A stretch of 64,000 bases of DNA from Rachycentron canadum. Taxonomy: Eukaryota; Chordata; Actinopteri; Carangiformes; Rachycentridae. A program made the translations under genes and the position numbers. How positions within the stretch are numbered: the stretch's first letter is position 1; every line of letters begins with the position of its first letter. Location of the stretch: assembly GCA_038496675.1 (NCBI GenBank), contig CM076650.1, positions 20,376,161 to 20,440,160 of the forward strand, read 5' to 3'. The notes under the pieces were generated by a model. The model had not been told where the DNA came from and made no database searches. It was given only the letters and a program-made list of their open reading frames with translations. This document shows, piece by piece, positions 1 to 13,841 of the stretch.

Positions 1-3000
1 GCAATATTGTTGCTTTAGGTGTAAATTGTTCGAAAGCTATGCATCGTTAATCTTTAATATGATCAGTAAATGTGTTGTAATAACTAAATCCCCCCTCAAA
101 GATCAATAGAGTTAACCTTTTCTTCCTTTACCCTCTTTAACAACAAGGCAGCAGTAAAGATGTCTTCCACAACCAATGATGTCGCCCTCCGCTACCCCCT
201 CTGTGCAATCAGCAACCAATACATAGCCCTATTTTTACTAGTCATTTTTAGCACCCCCTTACAAAAATGTAATTTGCTGTGTCTCAGATATCATCAGCTC
301 ATACTGTTTGCAGTCTACTTTGGATAATAAGTATAATTTTGAAAACACCACAATGCAGTGGTAAGAGGGACTATTTTTCCAAAACAATCTGATCACTGCT
401 GTTTCCCAAACCAAAAAAACAAAGAGAGGAACCCACAGTTCTCTAAAGATGCAACACAAATGTTCATATGTTTGTTGTATGCTGAGCTGTAATTCAGGTG
501 AGACAGGGCAGCCATGCTGTTTATGTGTGTGTGTGTATTTGTTCTATCCTTGAACATCTGCCACATCTTGTGCCAATTCTGTTTATGTGGACAATTATTA
601 TCATCTGCGCTCCGCAAGTGACTCACTTTGACTAAACGCAGTGAAGAGAGAAGAGTCTCTGCGAATAATCTCCTAGACTGAGATAAGGATCAGTGACTGT
701 AAAGTGTCCTTTATTCTCAGGGACCTTCATTTTCTCTGGGACGTTAGCATCTGGTGAATGCTCACACTGATGCACATAAAAACACACATACACAGAGCCA
801 TGTACCATGATCTCCCTCTGACATGAAGAGGGCAGCCGCACTGAGGCATGACCAGGGTTGGAGGGCATGAATCAAGATCACCATAAACAGAATTAAAAAG
901 AATAAATACTTAGCTATCATAGAGGGCGAGTGATTTATTTTACACTTTCACAGTGCTGGCTGAACAGCGGCCCCCGAGAAATCAATATGTAATTATAGAC
1001 ATCCTACCCTGGGCCGTTCCTCTCCCAGCATCCACCTCCCACTACCTGCCACGCACCAACACCACCACCTGCAAAACAAATGTCAGAACAGCACAGGGCC
1101 CAGAAAAAAAGAGCAAGAAATAAAAGACTTCTCCTTGTTGAGCAGAGCCTTGTGTTTTAATGTGTTTACTGCACAGTTTTTTGTCTTGGAGCCATTTTGT
1201 ATTTTTGTTTCTTTTGGATTTGATTCAACAATTCACACAATTCAAATTTTAACACCATGTTGAGTCATGCAGAAGCTTGTTAATAGCAGTAAAAGTAAAA
1301 AAAAAAGCTGATAAAGTAAGGAGAGCAGAGAAAGGAGAGAAATTAGAGACAAAATAACAACAATTTCCTAGTTAGTTTTCACTTCAGTCAGTAGCTAAAC
1401 CGTCACACACTTCTTGTGTTTATGTGGTTGTTGCTTATGTTGCTAGCAGGCTAAACCTAATGTTTGTACACTTGGTACCTTCTCTACACCAAATAAAGAC
1501 AGACTTCAACACAGATATCAAAATAAGTCCAGCACATACTTGGGCTGCATGTGTGTTTATATGTTAGGTTTTCATGACCCGTATCTGACCCCTGTACAGT
1601 GTGATAGTCAGATACAACTTCCACATTTGGGACAATTCTGGCGCACACACAGAAAATCTTCTGGCCAAAAACTCTGGCCATAATCTGCAGAGATGTGGAA
1701 GTATATGGACTCTGGCTGAGGACCCAGCATACATTGGGCCAGAAGTTTCCTTTTGTTACCTGGGAAAGATACCACACGGTCAGGAGAATATTCAGTGATA
1801 TCAAACTAACATTTCAATTTCATATTCTTAAGTTTTCATAATTTGACCTGTGTTGAATATTTCTGACCTACTGTCATGATTGACAGATTGACTTTTAAAT
1901 CAAGATCATCCATCCTCCTGTTAGTTGCTTTTGAGTGATTGATGATTTAGCACTTATGTGTGTGAGGATTTATTCTAAACCACTGAAACTGTGTCTCTGC
2001 TGTATGTGTTTGTTTTTGAAAAACTGATAATGTACAATACAGACATGCACATATGTTAAGTTGTGTCAGTCAAGAAACCAATATGTGAACTGTCTATGGA
2101 ACATTTCTTTAATGAGCTAAAAAAAAAAAAAAAAAAAGCTTTACATTTCACTACATATCCCAGTGCATAGTGTTTGTTGAGGTGCAGTAGCTCAGGTGAT
2201 GCAGTCATAGAGATGGGCCTCTGTTGCTTCTGTAGGCCCTGACACATTGATCAACAGCTGTACAGGTCTGAACTCTGCTCATCGCTCTGTGCTCACTCCC
2301 AGCTAAATCAATGAGGTAACCAGTCAATGCTTGCCCACACTCAAGCTATTGCCAAGCCCTTATCTAGCACCGGCAGTTTAACACTGACCTCCGCACAGGT
2401 AGCAGGAGACACACTAATCCATCTCTCCTAGCCCAGACAGACTCATCTCATTTCATCCCAGCTCTCTCCCCAGTCTCTGTCTCTCTCTCTCTCAGCCTCA
2501 TCCATTCAGTTACTCAAACACCATCTCACTCCTTCAGTCTCGCTCAGTTTCATTTTCCCTGTATCTACTGTATGTAGTCATCCATCCCCCTGCTGCTGCA
2601 TTTCTCTCTGTATTCTGATCCATCTCTAAACCCCCCACTCCTGCCTTCCACACCTCGTCTGAAGCTCTCTCCCTCTCCTCCTGCTCTCGCTGTGGGTGCC
2701 TCTCGGTCTGGCCGCGGGAGAGAGATCTCTGGTCAAATTGACACACACATCATTGCCTATCAATATGTGCTCTCAATGAGGGCTGAAATGATTGGGAATT
2801 GGAGCTGTTTTGATTTGTCTCCCCCTCCTTCTGCCTCTGGCTCCAGTATTTGATTACAAAGAGCTTCAGTCGAGCTGCAAATGAATATTTGAAAATATCT
2901 CAGTAACCATAATAGCCATATAGAAGTGAAATCATTTGATGCAGCACACCTCACAGATTATTGCAGAGGAACAAGTGTTAGTAGCAGATTGAGACAGCAG

Positions 3001-4362
3001 ATATGTAATTTTATAATGGCAGCAGGCAGTGGAAGTTGAAAACTTATCACTTGTGATGTTACAGTTGTGGAAACAATTAGCTGATCTTATAAAACCAAAA
3101 GACTGAAATAGCATCTTAACTGAATGTTGTCTCTGTGCTGAATGCGTGAAAAATGTGAGTTCACTGAATGTGACATGTAGTTAAAACCAACTTAACTGCT
3201 TCTCCAGCGTGAGAACAACCCTGATAAGTGAGCTATGTAGTCATCAAAAAGATATTTGTACATGGCTGGAAAGCTGGCCTTGTAGCTGCATGGGAATTTT
3301 CCAACATCTCCTCAGATCCAAATGACTAAATAAGTGCTTGTTTCTATAAAAAAAAAGCTCAGAGGATAATTTCGAAATCTATTCTGACCTGATGATAAAA
3401 CCCTCTCCTGAAAATTATGTTTCTAAAGAACCAACCTGTAACTGCAGCAATACATGTAGTAGAAAACACACTTACTGGCTACATTGTGTTTGAATAAATG
3501 AATGAATGAGCTGCCTGTATTTGGTTGGCGTGGATTAAAGTCATACTAGATGCATGACTGTCACAACAGAAACCAGGGTTCACATCCATAAGCTTGGGGC
3601 ACAGAGGTATATTCACACCAGGTGCATGTCACTGCCACTGCCAGCTATATCTTTCTACATAGAGTTTCAAGGCTACAATAACATTGGATTTTGCTTCATT
3701 ATAATTTATTTATCATTTATTTTTTGGCAGGAAACGTCTCTAAAATGCCACTGTCTCCACATGCAGCTGCTAAAAATTAGTTTTTCGTGTTAGTTTGTCA
3801 CATATTCAGATGACTATCAACAGGTGTTTTCACTGTCTATTTTTGCTGGGAGGCGCACACATCATGCATCACGAGGACTGAGATGTGCATGAGCCAGTTT
3901 TCTTGTTTTAACCTGTTAACACAGGCACCAAAATGAGAAACTATGAAAGATTTTCCACAGCTGTCACACACAGGATGCATCCAGTGCACTCCTGACCTTA
4001 GTCAACAAAGACACCGTGGATTAAGGTCAAGGAAAGATTTGGGGTTTTGTTAAATGTGAATAAGATCAAACTTGTCTAAAGTCACTGGGAAATGTTACTT
4101 TATGAAACCACAACACTTTTCCTAACCTTTAAGTATAAAGGTTAGAAAAACTTGTTAAATGCCTTAACAGAAGCATAATAAAATTTGCACTGATAGTCAG
4201 ATATTTTGCCAGAGAACAAAAATCTAATTTGCACCTCACTAAATACATAAATTAACAAAGTTAATCCAAAAAGCAATCCAGTCAGAATTATGTTTCCTAC
4301 TAAACATGTTTGCTGTTGCGGTTTAGTTGTATATTAGAGAAGACTAGATGAAAAATGAAAGA
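1..4362. other. Intergenic sequence, no gene seen
   Basis: This is AT-rich, non-coding sequence with short random open frames only. It contains a 19-base A-run (2119-2137) and a C/T-rich stretch at about 2450-2720. A quiet, non-repetitive stretch at 2740-3020 has some features of conserved non-coding DNA. Confidence 0.6.
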
Positions 4363-4595
4363 GTTGCCAACATTATTACAATTTATCCAACAGCTGTTTC
4401 AGAAATTTCAGCCAAAACCATAAATCTAAACCTCATGATAGCATTATAGGAAAAGTTAAAGGACCACCAAAGTCAGTTGGATCCTCTGGGTACCACAAGT
4501 CTCCATACAAAATTTCATGATAATCCATTTAGAAGTTGATGAGACATTTCAGTCTGAGTCTTGAAGTTGTGGACTGACTGATCTAAATTCCCCTA
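4363..4595 (-). repeat. Dispersed teleost repeat, family A, copy 1 (reverse)
   Basis: Read on the reverse strand this gives the series I recall from many fish genomes: GTCCACAACTT, AGACTGAAATGTCTCA, TGGATTATCATGAAATTT, ACCCAGAGGATCC, then CTGACTTTGGTGGTCC and a CATGAGGTT block. The same blocks appear forward at 6629-6740 and partly at 20211-20590, which shows within this window that it is repeated. I do not know its formal family name. It is old and diverged. Confidence 0.6.
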
Positions 4596-6628
4596 TAAAT
4601 GGACCACCACATTAACTATCGTTAACTGTTGGTGCATGAAGAGACATGAACCACAGCCAACATGTTAAAGCCACACACTTTCCAACATTGTACAACAGAA
4701 CAAAAACCTAACAACTCACAATAAGTTGATCTTTGCTCAGTACAAACAGGAAGCTTGATGTAATCAAAAACTGATGTGTTATACTAACATATGTTATATA
4801 CTGAATAAAACTAAAAGTGTGTTCAGATGGCTTCAGCACAATTACATTGCCCCAATTTTAGTAGGGAGTTCATTCATAACACAAAAGAGACCTGACCAAC
4901 ATGTTGAACACTGTGTATAACACACTGTGAAAAGCTGTGAACAATCAGGCAACTCAGTATTTATTGTCAGCTTTAGTTCCATTGAATTCTGATCACAAAT
5001 AGTAAACACAACAGCTGCAATGAAGCTGCTCTAAATAGAACTACACACATTAATCCCCTTAGGCAAATTAAACTTAAACAATATTTCCATAGTTTTAAAG
5101 TCATTGCTGCAAACTCATCACCTGTTTTGTGACAACAGAAGACCCCTCTTACTGGTGCCAACAATTTTCTTGCTATTTTTGACAACTCTTAAGACCCCAT
5201 CAGCTACTGTATGTTAGTTCAAAACAACAAATAGTAATAAAAATTCACTAGTTTTTCTAGCTGACTAACCTCCCATGTAGTATGTTCAGTGAGTGGGGGA
5301 GTATCTTGTTGCATCGACCAATCAGCAGCCAGAAAGAAGCATTAATTAGCAGTAAAGCTGAGCCTAAATGACCAATCACTGATGTGCATTTTTTATGCGG
5401 GGGATGACTTCTCCTTTGCTTTTGTTAATGATAAATTAAATTATTATATACACAGGATTGAGTTCCTTTCAATGTTTGGATCCTATGGATTGTCTATGGT
5501 GTGTGCATCAACACACACATACCCTTACCCTTGAAAAGATGGTCGCCCTATCTTAACTGCTTCACACTGACAGCTTTTTAGGGTTAACACATTATTTTTG
5601 CTTTGCCAGATATTGTGTCCTGGAATTGGGATCCCCACTGGTACTTCCACCTCTCTCCCTCTGTCTTACCTCCCTGCCTGTCTGTTGTGAAAATCGAAAG
5701 ACATACAGGACCAACGGGAGCAACACAGGAAGAAGCTATTTGATAGTGTTATCTTTAAATTCTTCACATATGGGATCATAGCAAAAATATTTAACTGAGG
5801 TAAGGTGAAAGAAACAGCGTGAAAAGAGAATTTGGGAGAAAGAAAAAGTAAGTGTATCCAGAGCTTTTCAGCTTGATGTCATACAGGATGTCTGACGATA
5901 GGGCTGTGACACACTAAATTGAACAAGAATTAAAGGGGAGAGATAGAAATAGAGTGCCTAGAGAAAAGGGACAAGGATGTGAACAAGAGCGAACAAAGAA
6001 ATGGAGAGGCAGGGAGGAAGAGTGAAGGCCGTATCGCCAGTAGGCATTGGCATTTAAGATTCATTATGGGCATTCAGCAGGGAGAAACTCAGCCATCACC
6101 CTGATATATGGTAGCAGTGTTTCCCCCTAAATTCTGACGGCCCGCTGTAATTTGGTATTTAGTAAGTGATGTTTATCTGCCCTCTTCCTCTTTCTCCCTC
6201 CCACTCTCTGTAATGGCTGCACACTGACATTCTGGTTGGCTCTAAGGAGCCACTGTAAATAAGCAAGGTAAAGTCTCTGTGGATGTGTTTGTATTTGAGA
6301 AATAGTTTGCCATGGGCTCTCTGTTATTTGATCTGAAGTGACATCAGGTCCCACCAGCAGATGCATTAGACCCCAGCTTCCAGGGAGCCAAGATACCATC
6401 TACATCAGACTGGACAATCATTCTGCTGGTTTTGGTCCATGTTTAGATTGGTATGATTTAACAATAATACAATAACAATTTATGGAGCTGTAGCTATACC
6501 AGTATGTGGAAGGTCTGAGTCTGAGTCAGTGAACGTCTCACAGGGGTATTTAAGTGTCTATTTCAGACATGTGTGGGCTTTGAGAAACATCTGAAGTGAG
6601 TGTTTCTCAAACTTTTTTTCTGGTTGTT
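4596..6628. other. Intergenic sequence, no gene seen
   Basis: No coding signal, RNA gene or clear repeat was recognised. The sequence is AT-rich, with a purine-rich part at about 5790-6030. Confidence 0.55.
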
Positions 6629-6740
6629 CGGTCCACCACTTTGCTCCAGACTGATTAACAACTGAAATAATGTACATTCATGGCACCCAGAGGATGAATC
6701 ATAATGACTGGTGATCCCCTGAGTTTTTACGTAGCACGCA
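6629..6740 (+). repeat. Dispersed teleost repeat, family A, copy 2 (fragment)
   Basis: This fragment carries GGTCCACCACTTTG, CCAGACTGA, ACATTCATGGCACCCAGAGG and GACTGGTGATCCCCTGA, in the same order as the reverse complement of 4363-4595. Internal deletions are evident relative to the form I recall from other fishes. Confidence 0.6.
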
Positions 6741-7380
6741 CTGAGTTAAGGAATTAAAACAGTGGCATTTACACTGCATTGGCTTGATATATACCAACAC
6801 ATTTGCTTTGGAAAGAAATGTGGGGCATGTCAGGATTTCTTTTTATCAGGCCTCCTGATAATCACACATCTGCTTGCACTGGCCTTTTATACCACACACT
6901 GGGCCTGAACTTTTTTTGTGTGTGTGTGGTAATGTGAATGTAAATAAATAGCACACATGCATTTACATGGTCTCAGACATTTGGATCCCACCGTGTATTC
7001 ACTTGGCATGTATGGGAGAACACGAAGAGTCCCTGTTTGTGCCTGCAGAGTCATATTAGCTATTTCAGCCATGTGCCTTCAGCATACAGCAGCTTCATCT
7101 GGCACTGTCCACTAGAGACAGATTTTAGAGATCTTTGTACCAGAAAAGCAAAAAGGGCTCAAATCAGACCAGCTGTATCCTTTGCTTTAGGCTATGTGGC
7201 ATAGATATGAAGGCAACTCCAGTCTTCTTCCATGCAGGCTGTTTTCATTCACCCCCGAGCTGAGCCACACTGCCTACAGCCCAGCATGGCAAATCTCTGC
7301 TGGTTGCCTCGCGTTTTCTCATCATCATTCCTCACCTGGGGAGCTGGATCCAGCCATGGCTGCATATGTGTCGGGAGGCA

Positions 7381-7431
7381 GAGAGAGAGAGAGAAAGAGA
7401 GAGAGAGGCAGGGAGAGAGAGAGGAGGGAGA
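7381..7431. repeat. GA-rich microsatellite
   Basis: Imperfect GA tract broken by AAAG, GGCAGG and GGAGG. Confidence 0.9.
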
Positions 7432-7980
7432 TGAAACTTTCATGAGGCACATGGTTGGTGTGCGCAACCACAATGAAAATGCAAAGATTGAACTTTTCTC
7501 CAGGACTGAGGGTGGGGTGATGAGAGTAAAGACAGCCTGGAGGCATGTGGGTGAGGGGAGGAGAGACAGGTGAGGGGCAGGGGGAGTCAGCGAGTGAAGA
7601 TAGCCTCTGGATGTGAGGCAGGAAGAAGAAGAAAGGCTTATCGTTGGGATTCTCACTGTTCCCACTGTTCCTCTATTTTTCCCACCCCCTGGTATTGTTT
7701 ACCTCTTTTAATCTCCTCCTGTCTTTATTCCTCGTCATTTTAATTTTTCATGTATTTCATCCACTATCTCATTTCACCCTTCTACTCTATTATATTCCAT
7801 CTCCACCAATGTTGAACCATCCTCCCGGATGTGGTGGGTGGAAGAAGGAGAACTCTGACCACAGGCTGGAGGCAGCGTCAGGAGAGCAGACTGGGGGGTA
7901 GCAGATGTCTGGGTGGCACTTCAGAGGATGTCTCCAGAATGTCTTCCAGTTCTATTGTATCTACACACACACATACTAGC

Positions 7981-8005
7981 ATATATATATATATATATAC
8001 ACATA

Positions 8006-8039
<34 letters not shown>
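7981..8039. repeat. Compound AT-AC microsatellite
   Basis: An AT run (7981-7999) passes directly into ACAT and AC repeats ending at 8039. Confidence 0.95.
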
Positions 8040-8043
<4 letters not shown>

Positions 8044-9037
8044 AAAGCACTGGCTCCACTGGTCTCCCTCTTCGCATCAGCTTGTCTCCCTCTTCCAGGA
8101 AATGTGCGGTGCCATGTTATGATCGATGGGATGCGTTCAGAGACGGAGCAGCCCCCACTGTTTGTTTGTCTCTGTTACGCATGGTTGCAGAATGACAGCT
8201 GGGACCAGTGCATGCTTTTGAGTCTGTCTGGCAAGAAAAGTTGGGCTCCTTTGGTGTAACTCATCTTTTGTTCCAAAGAAGGAAAGAGATGAGTTTCTGG
8301 CTGTCACAGGCCTCAGATATGAAAACCCTTTGGTAAACCATTCATTCATTCTGGGAACTTGAGGAATTTTGAATATTACATGCTGTTGCTCGGATTTATG
8401 TGGTCCAAGCTTGATTGTGTAGCAAAAGAAATCAGTGTGATGTTAGCTTTGCAACTGTGTGTTTCGGATGTTTGCCATGATCAGATGAAGCCTATTTGAA
8501 GAAGGAAAAGAAAGAAGGGGAGTATGTGAGCATTTAGCTTGTGTGTAAGGATATGAATTCTTCAATTATTGCTCATCTCTGTGTTTTTTAGGGTTTTTTT
8601 TTGTGTGAATACATTTTACTTTGTGTGTGTATGTGCGTGTGTGCACATGCACTGCCAAGGTATGAAAAGTGAATAATCAGCAACACACACACACACAATC
8701 GCATAGAGACGTGTCTTCGATCTAACACAGGAAATGAGAAGGGTCTTATCAGGGTTCATCTGACAATAACAAATTCTGCTTCTACAGCCCAAAAATGAAA
8801 TCCAAGCATTTTCCTCATCATGACTGATGATGAGCTACTGTTTCACTAATCACCATTATCCTGCCATGGTGCACTGGAAAATAACCAAAACTGCACTGAT
8901 ACTGTAGTACAGCTAATCTTATAACAGCATTTCCTGTGTAACCCAGTTCCAGAGTCTGGTCCGCAGGCAGAGTGATCAAAAAGCATCTTATTCCTGCCTC
9001 ACTGGTGACACAAAAGTTTGTTTTGCTATCCACACAT

Positions 9038-9076
9038 AGTCAATAGTGACAGTCAATAGTGACAGTCAAAGCTGAC
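9038..9076. repeat. 13-base tandem repeat, three units
   Basis: Units AGTCAATAGTGAC at 9038-9050 and 9051-9063 are identical. A third unit at 9064-9076 differs at a few central positions. Confidence 0.85.
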
Positions 9077-9813
9077 AAACGAGAAGAAAATAGGAAGAGG
9101 TGATTAGCTCCAAGTTTTCAAGTTGGTACTTCAGGAGTAAAAACACATTTTTTTTTAATTCGAAGGTCATGTTTCATCAAAACACAGCACCATCCTTTGA
9201 AGATTATGACAACAATTATTCCAATTCACAATATCACAGTTTTTTTTTTACCTCTTTACTTTGATTAATTTCTCCGAACACAATTTCAGTGTGAAAATCT
9301 CCAGATAAAAGGAGTTTAACTGAGCTTTACTAAATGTGTTCCGTCTTAAAACTGTCTTTAAAATTCACCATTAGGGGGCAAAAGAGTCATAAAACAAACA
9401 CTGCCCCGACGCATTCACAGTAGCTATATGGTTGTTATTGCTGCTTGGTTATTGCAATTTTTCACCTGAATAGCATCTAGATTTTAATGATCAGATCTGT
9501 TAAAACTGATTTTCACCTGCAGAAGTTGTTGACTGTATGTTGCTGTATGTTGACGCCAATCGTAGAAATTTACATGAACTGCTTTCGCCGTGATGACAGT
9601 TCAGATCCACTCCTGAGAATAGAAACTGAACAAGAGAATGGAAAGTAATGCAAATGAGTTTCCAATTACCCACAAGAATCCCTTCTATAATCATATTTTC
9701 ACATTATTTCTGTGGTATTATTATTATTTTTATTCTTTTAAAGTCAGGTTTCTACCAATTTCTCTGTGATAAAAAACAACCCTGATAATATCAAAACTCC
9801 TGCACAGCAGTAG

Positions 9814-9853
9814 TACACACACACACACACACACGCACACAGACACACACACA
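9814..9853. repeat. CA microsatellite, interrupted
   Basis: CA run with two single-base interruptions (CG and AG). Confidence 0.9.
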
Positions 9854-10265
9854 ATTAGACCTCTTCTCATTGGCCGTGTGAATGTGTACAAACTAATCAC
9901 TGCCCTTTTTTTTTTTTTATTACATTTTTAAAGTTTATTAAGACTGAATAGGAATCTTTTTTATTTTTCAACATTTTAGTTTTCATGAGGGTTTAATCCT
10001 AATTGGGGAATTCATATCAATTATGTAGCTATTTAAATAACACAGCATATTGCTAACCAGCTAATTAGAGCAATTAATAAACATGATTTTGTTCCAAATT
10101 TTTCACATCACTGAGTTTCTACATTGGTTTAATTCTAAACTTTGTAGTTATCTAGGAGCTTGTAGAAACTGCAGGGAAATAGTGACAGTTAATTTCTTTC
10201 TTTCTTTAACACCAAAAGAACAGAAATGGTGCTGCTCAAAACTAAAGTAACAGAGGGGCATGGGT

Positions 10266-10439
10266 TGTAGAGACAATAGCAAAGTGGTTAGGGTGCATAT
10301 CATGTGCTGGTCCCTGGTTTGATTCCTGGTCAGGGTGTAACACTTTCTTGCATGTTATTTCCCTTCTCTCCGTCCCATTTCCTGTTTCTCTACATTTATC
10401 AAATGATAAAGGCATAAAATTGCAAAATAATAAAAAATA
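10266..10439 (+). mobile_element. tRNA-derived SINE-like element
   Basis: The head carries a box A-like sequence (TAGCAAAGTGG, 10277-10287) and a box B-like sequence (GGTTTGATTCC, 10316-10326), spaced as in tRNA genes. A non-tRNA body follows with the teleost-typical CTTGCATGTTATTTCCC, TTTCCTGTTTCTCTAC and ATGATAAAGGCATAAAA blocks, then an A-rich tail (10424-10440). The tRNA part is degenerate and lacks a full cloverleaf, so it is not a tRNA gene. I recall this architecture from a widespread fish SINE but cannot name it firmly. Confidence 0.72.
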
Positions 10440-13059
10440 GGGGGATATTAGCCATTAACATTTTATGTCCGTACACTACACTACAAACCCTTTAAGTGTC
10501 ACCTGGAAAATAAGAGAAAGTTCAAATTCCTGGCAAATTTCAGTCCAAACCAGAGACAGAGCTTGTGTGTACATTGCAAGCTAATTAGCTACAGCTAATG
10601 TGGGCTTACATGTAGCACTGTGCAAACATCTTAGATTTTCAGATTCCAATCTATTACACCAGTTTCCATCAGCTGAATTTGCTAAAGTTTTGGCACTAAA
10701 AGTATAGCATGTTCAGTTTGTTGTCATGCTGCAGAGTGAATTTGGGATCGATCAGACACGTCTCTGATGATACTTTGTGATAGATAAGAATCTAAATATG
10801 TGTCTTCATGCCTTTTGCACAGTACGATACATGCAAACTGAACTCAAACCTAAAAAATTGGGCTAAGCAGAATCAGGGCCAGTGTGAAATATGTATTGGG
10901 TTCATTTGAAATACAACAGTTTATCATCCACCAGGACTAAATTTAATGCTCTGAAGCTACAGTTGGATCCTGATGCACTACCTGAGTAAGCTTGTGTTTG
11001 TATTGAATTATTTACAGGATTTTTTATGAAGAATTTTGCGCCTTGAAATTGTTCGAAGAATGCGGCAGTTAAACAAGACAATAAGAAATATATCAGACCC
11101 ATGCCGAACAAACCAACAAACAGCGGCCTCACACAGTCTCACCACCACTACCACCACCACCCTTACCCATCGAGACATCAAAGGATTTCTCATCACAGCA
11201 GGGAAAGTTTTGAAGCTGGTTAAAATTATATGGCTGAACACAGCTGTTGTATCATATCATCATCCTGATGAAACGTACACACACAAATGCTGGCAAGCAG
11301 GCTTCAAACTGCTTCCCTTCTCACAAATAATGTATGAACGGTATAGCACTCCAACTCAGCATCCTGTAAAATTAAACATTCTCCTAATGGAGGTTGCATG
11401 GTTGTATATATGTACATCCCCATATGCAATACTAGTGTTGTAAATTATAAACAATATATATGTTATATTACAATATATCTACATGCAGTGCACACATGTT
11501 AACCGTGTACATTGATATACTTGTGTACCTGAAAGAATGCATTTATTTCATTTGTTTGAACTTGAGAGACTGTGTGAAAAATGTGTTTCCTATACATGGG
11601 CACAGATGAACACACACGCACAAATACAATTATTTACACAGGTATGAATAGAAATTGCTGTTGGTCATTATCACTGCACCACCTGGTGCTCAAGCTTGAT
11701 GATAAACAACATTCACATTCATTAAACATACCGGTACACTAATAGTAACACAAACACTGTGTAAAATTACACCCACAAAACATATGTACCTTAGCAGCAG
11801 TACATAAACATGCCTAAACAAACAAAAAGTGTGAATAAAAATACTCATCTCTTTTTCTCTTTCCCTTCACCTGTATATGCAAATAAATCCTTCCTCCCTC
11901 AAGACCCTCACACATAAATACTTATACAGGTAGCGGAGTAGCCTGGGGTTTTCTGTGCACCTTTCCTCTTAACCTTGATGTTCTCTCCAATTCCCACACA
12001 TCTGTTTAACACGTGTAGCCCTGAGCATTCACTTCCGCCTGACAAGAAAAGGGAGAGACGAGAAGAGAGGGAGAGAAGGATTGGGGGGTGGGGGGTGGTA
12101 GTGATCAGGTGTCTCCAGAGACTCTCATTGGCATTCAGAGAAACAGCTTCCTCTCCTCGTGCCCGGCATCCCTTAGAGGCCCAGCAGGCCTGAGAAAAAG
12201 ACCATGAGGCCTCAGATGTACCTCACAGATGTCCTCAGCTTCGCTCTGATAGCTGAATCCCTGTTGAGTGATGTTCAGTAAGTAGTGTTGGAAAATTGCC
12301 CAATTTGTGTTTGATTTTGTGTTGCACCAAGTTCACTTGAGTTAAGTTCAATTTGGCAGTAGTTGTGAGGATAATAGTTAAGTAAATTCATATGGGTGTT
12401 ACTTACACTTCCAGACATCAGCACCTTATCACCCAAGATGCATTCTAGGTCTTTAGTGTTTGCTTACTTTATTTGCTGTTTTGTTATTTTACCCACTTAT
12501 TGCTCCTTCTCTCTCACTTCTGCAACACTACCTTGACATTTCCAAGAACTGCCAAATGCCCCTGATAAGTGGCTTCTCTCTGCTACGTGGGAGAAGGTGG
12601 AGAAGAGCAGAAGTGACTTAGAAACTTTTGCTTCAGTGTCTTGTCTGCTAGACATCGTTTGGAAAAGGAAACATTCACATAACAGTGAAGAATAAGGTAA
12701 AACTAGTATTCAGTGGTTGTTGTTTTTATATTTCGTCCCTGCTTCTTGTTTTCTTACTCATGTCTCAGTATGAATAACCAAATCAAGGCTACATTTCTTT
12801 TTCTTTTTACATTTTTAATGATGCTAATGATTTCCTTTGACTTCAGTGTAAATTACACATACTAAAATCCTTGTATCTTGAGTATTTGCTGTTAAATAGT
12901 GCTTAGAGAGGTATTTATTTAATCCCTGGAAGACATTAGAGAACATAAGAAGCAAACAAGGACAAACATTTTTTTCTGGTCATTGGGAGAAGAGAGAGTG
13001 AGCCAAATGGAAATATCTTTGGTTACAGGAAGAATGGGCCCTGAGTATTTCTGCCACTA

Positions 13060-13093
13060 TGTGTGTGTGTGTGTGTGTGTGTTTGTGTGTGTG
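13060..13093. repeat. TG microsatellite
   Basis: TG run with one TTT interruption near 13082-13084, followed by GGAGGGGG. Confidence 0.9.
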
Positions 13094-13521
13094 GAGGGGG
13101 TGTTATTGCTGAGGGCAGAAAATCAAAGAGAGGAGAAAACAATACAGGCTATTCTCTTCATTCTCTCCCTTGGTGGTTCTCAGAGACGGCCTTCTCTGCA
13201 GAGATGTGCCGCCTTCTCTTAATATTATCTCCCTTATTTGTTTGTTTTTTTTTTTCTTCTCTATATTTTCTTCTGTTTTTCTCTGTGTTGCATGTACCAT
13301 GTTCCCACAGTTTTCCTCCTCCGTCACTGTCTGTTTCTCTCACCTTCAGTCTCAGACCCCTCTGGAGAAAACGACTGAAGCTGTCTCCGCTTACTCAGGG
13401 GTTTGCAGCATGTAAGAGAATGCTGCTTGTGCCTGTAACTTAAAACGGTGCCTGAAGTGAAAGAAATTAATAGTGGCATGCCCCCATCGCACACACAAAA
13501 ACAGACTAAACTCACACACAA

Positions 13522-13522
<1 letters not shown>

Positions 13523-13570
<48 letters not shown>
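13523..13570. repeat. CG-CA microsatellite
   Basis: A short CG run (CGCGCGCG) leads into an uninterrupted CA run. Such alternating purine-pyrimidine DNA can take the Z form. Confidence 0.92.
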
Positions 13571-13571
<1 letters not shown>

Positions 13572-13807
13572 CATCTTCATTTGGAGCATCCACAGTCAAG
13601 TCATGCCCCCCTTGTAACAACACATCCAGGGAGAGATGTTCCTACTCTCAAACCACTTCACCCCAGCTCCCAGTTTGGATAAACTGTGCTTGTCATCTTG
13701 TAAAATACCTTCAATTCCTTTCTGTTTCCTGTCTGACTTTGACTGAGTCCTCACTCTATCATTCTCCCACTCCATCAGCGTGATGTGACTTTTAAAAGAA
13801 GAAGAGC

Positions 13808-13841
13808 AGGAGGAGGAGGAGGAGGAATGGGTGGGGGGGGG
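13808..13841. repeat. GGA repeat and G-run
   Basis: Tandem GGA units are followed by GGGT and nine consecutive G (13833-13841). This is G-quadruplex-prone on the + strand. Confidence 0.85.

Larger units (their letters stand above)
6741..10265. other. Intergenic sequence with several simple repeats
   Basis: No gene was recognised. Besides the simple repeats listed separately, short CA/TG runs occur at about 6918-6930, 8620-8652 and 8682-8697. Open frames near 7200-8260 are produced by low-complexity GA, AT and AC tracts rather than by a gene. Confidence 0.6.

Noticed and set aside
11036..11443. A 135-codon + strand frame with a threonine run
   Set aside because: The run is an ACC simple repeat. 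There is no domain, no splice context and no family match.
13523..13570. Tandem repeats considered as CRISPR-like or satellite arrays
   Set aside because: All tandem arrays seen are simple di- or trinucleotide tracts or a three-unit 13-mer. No repeat-spacer structure exists and the DNA is vertebrate.
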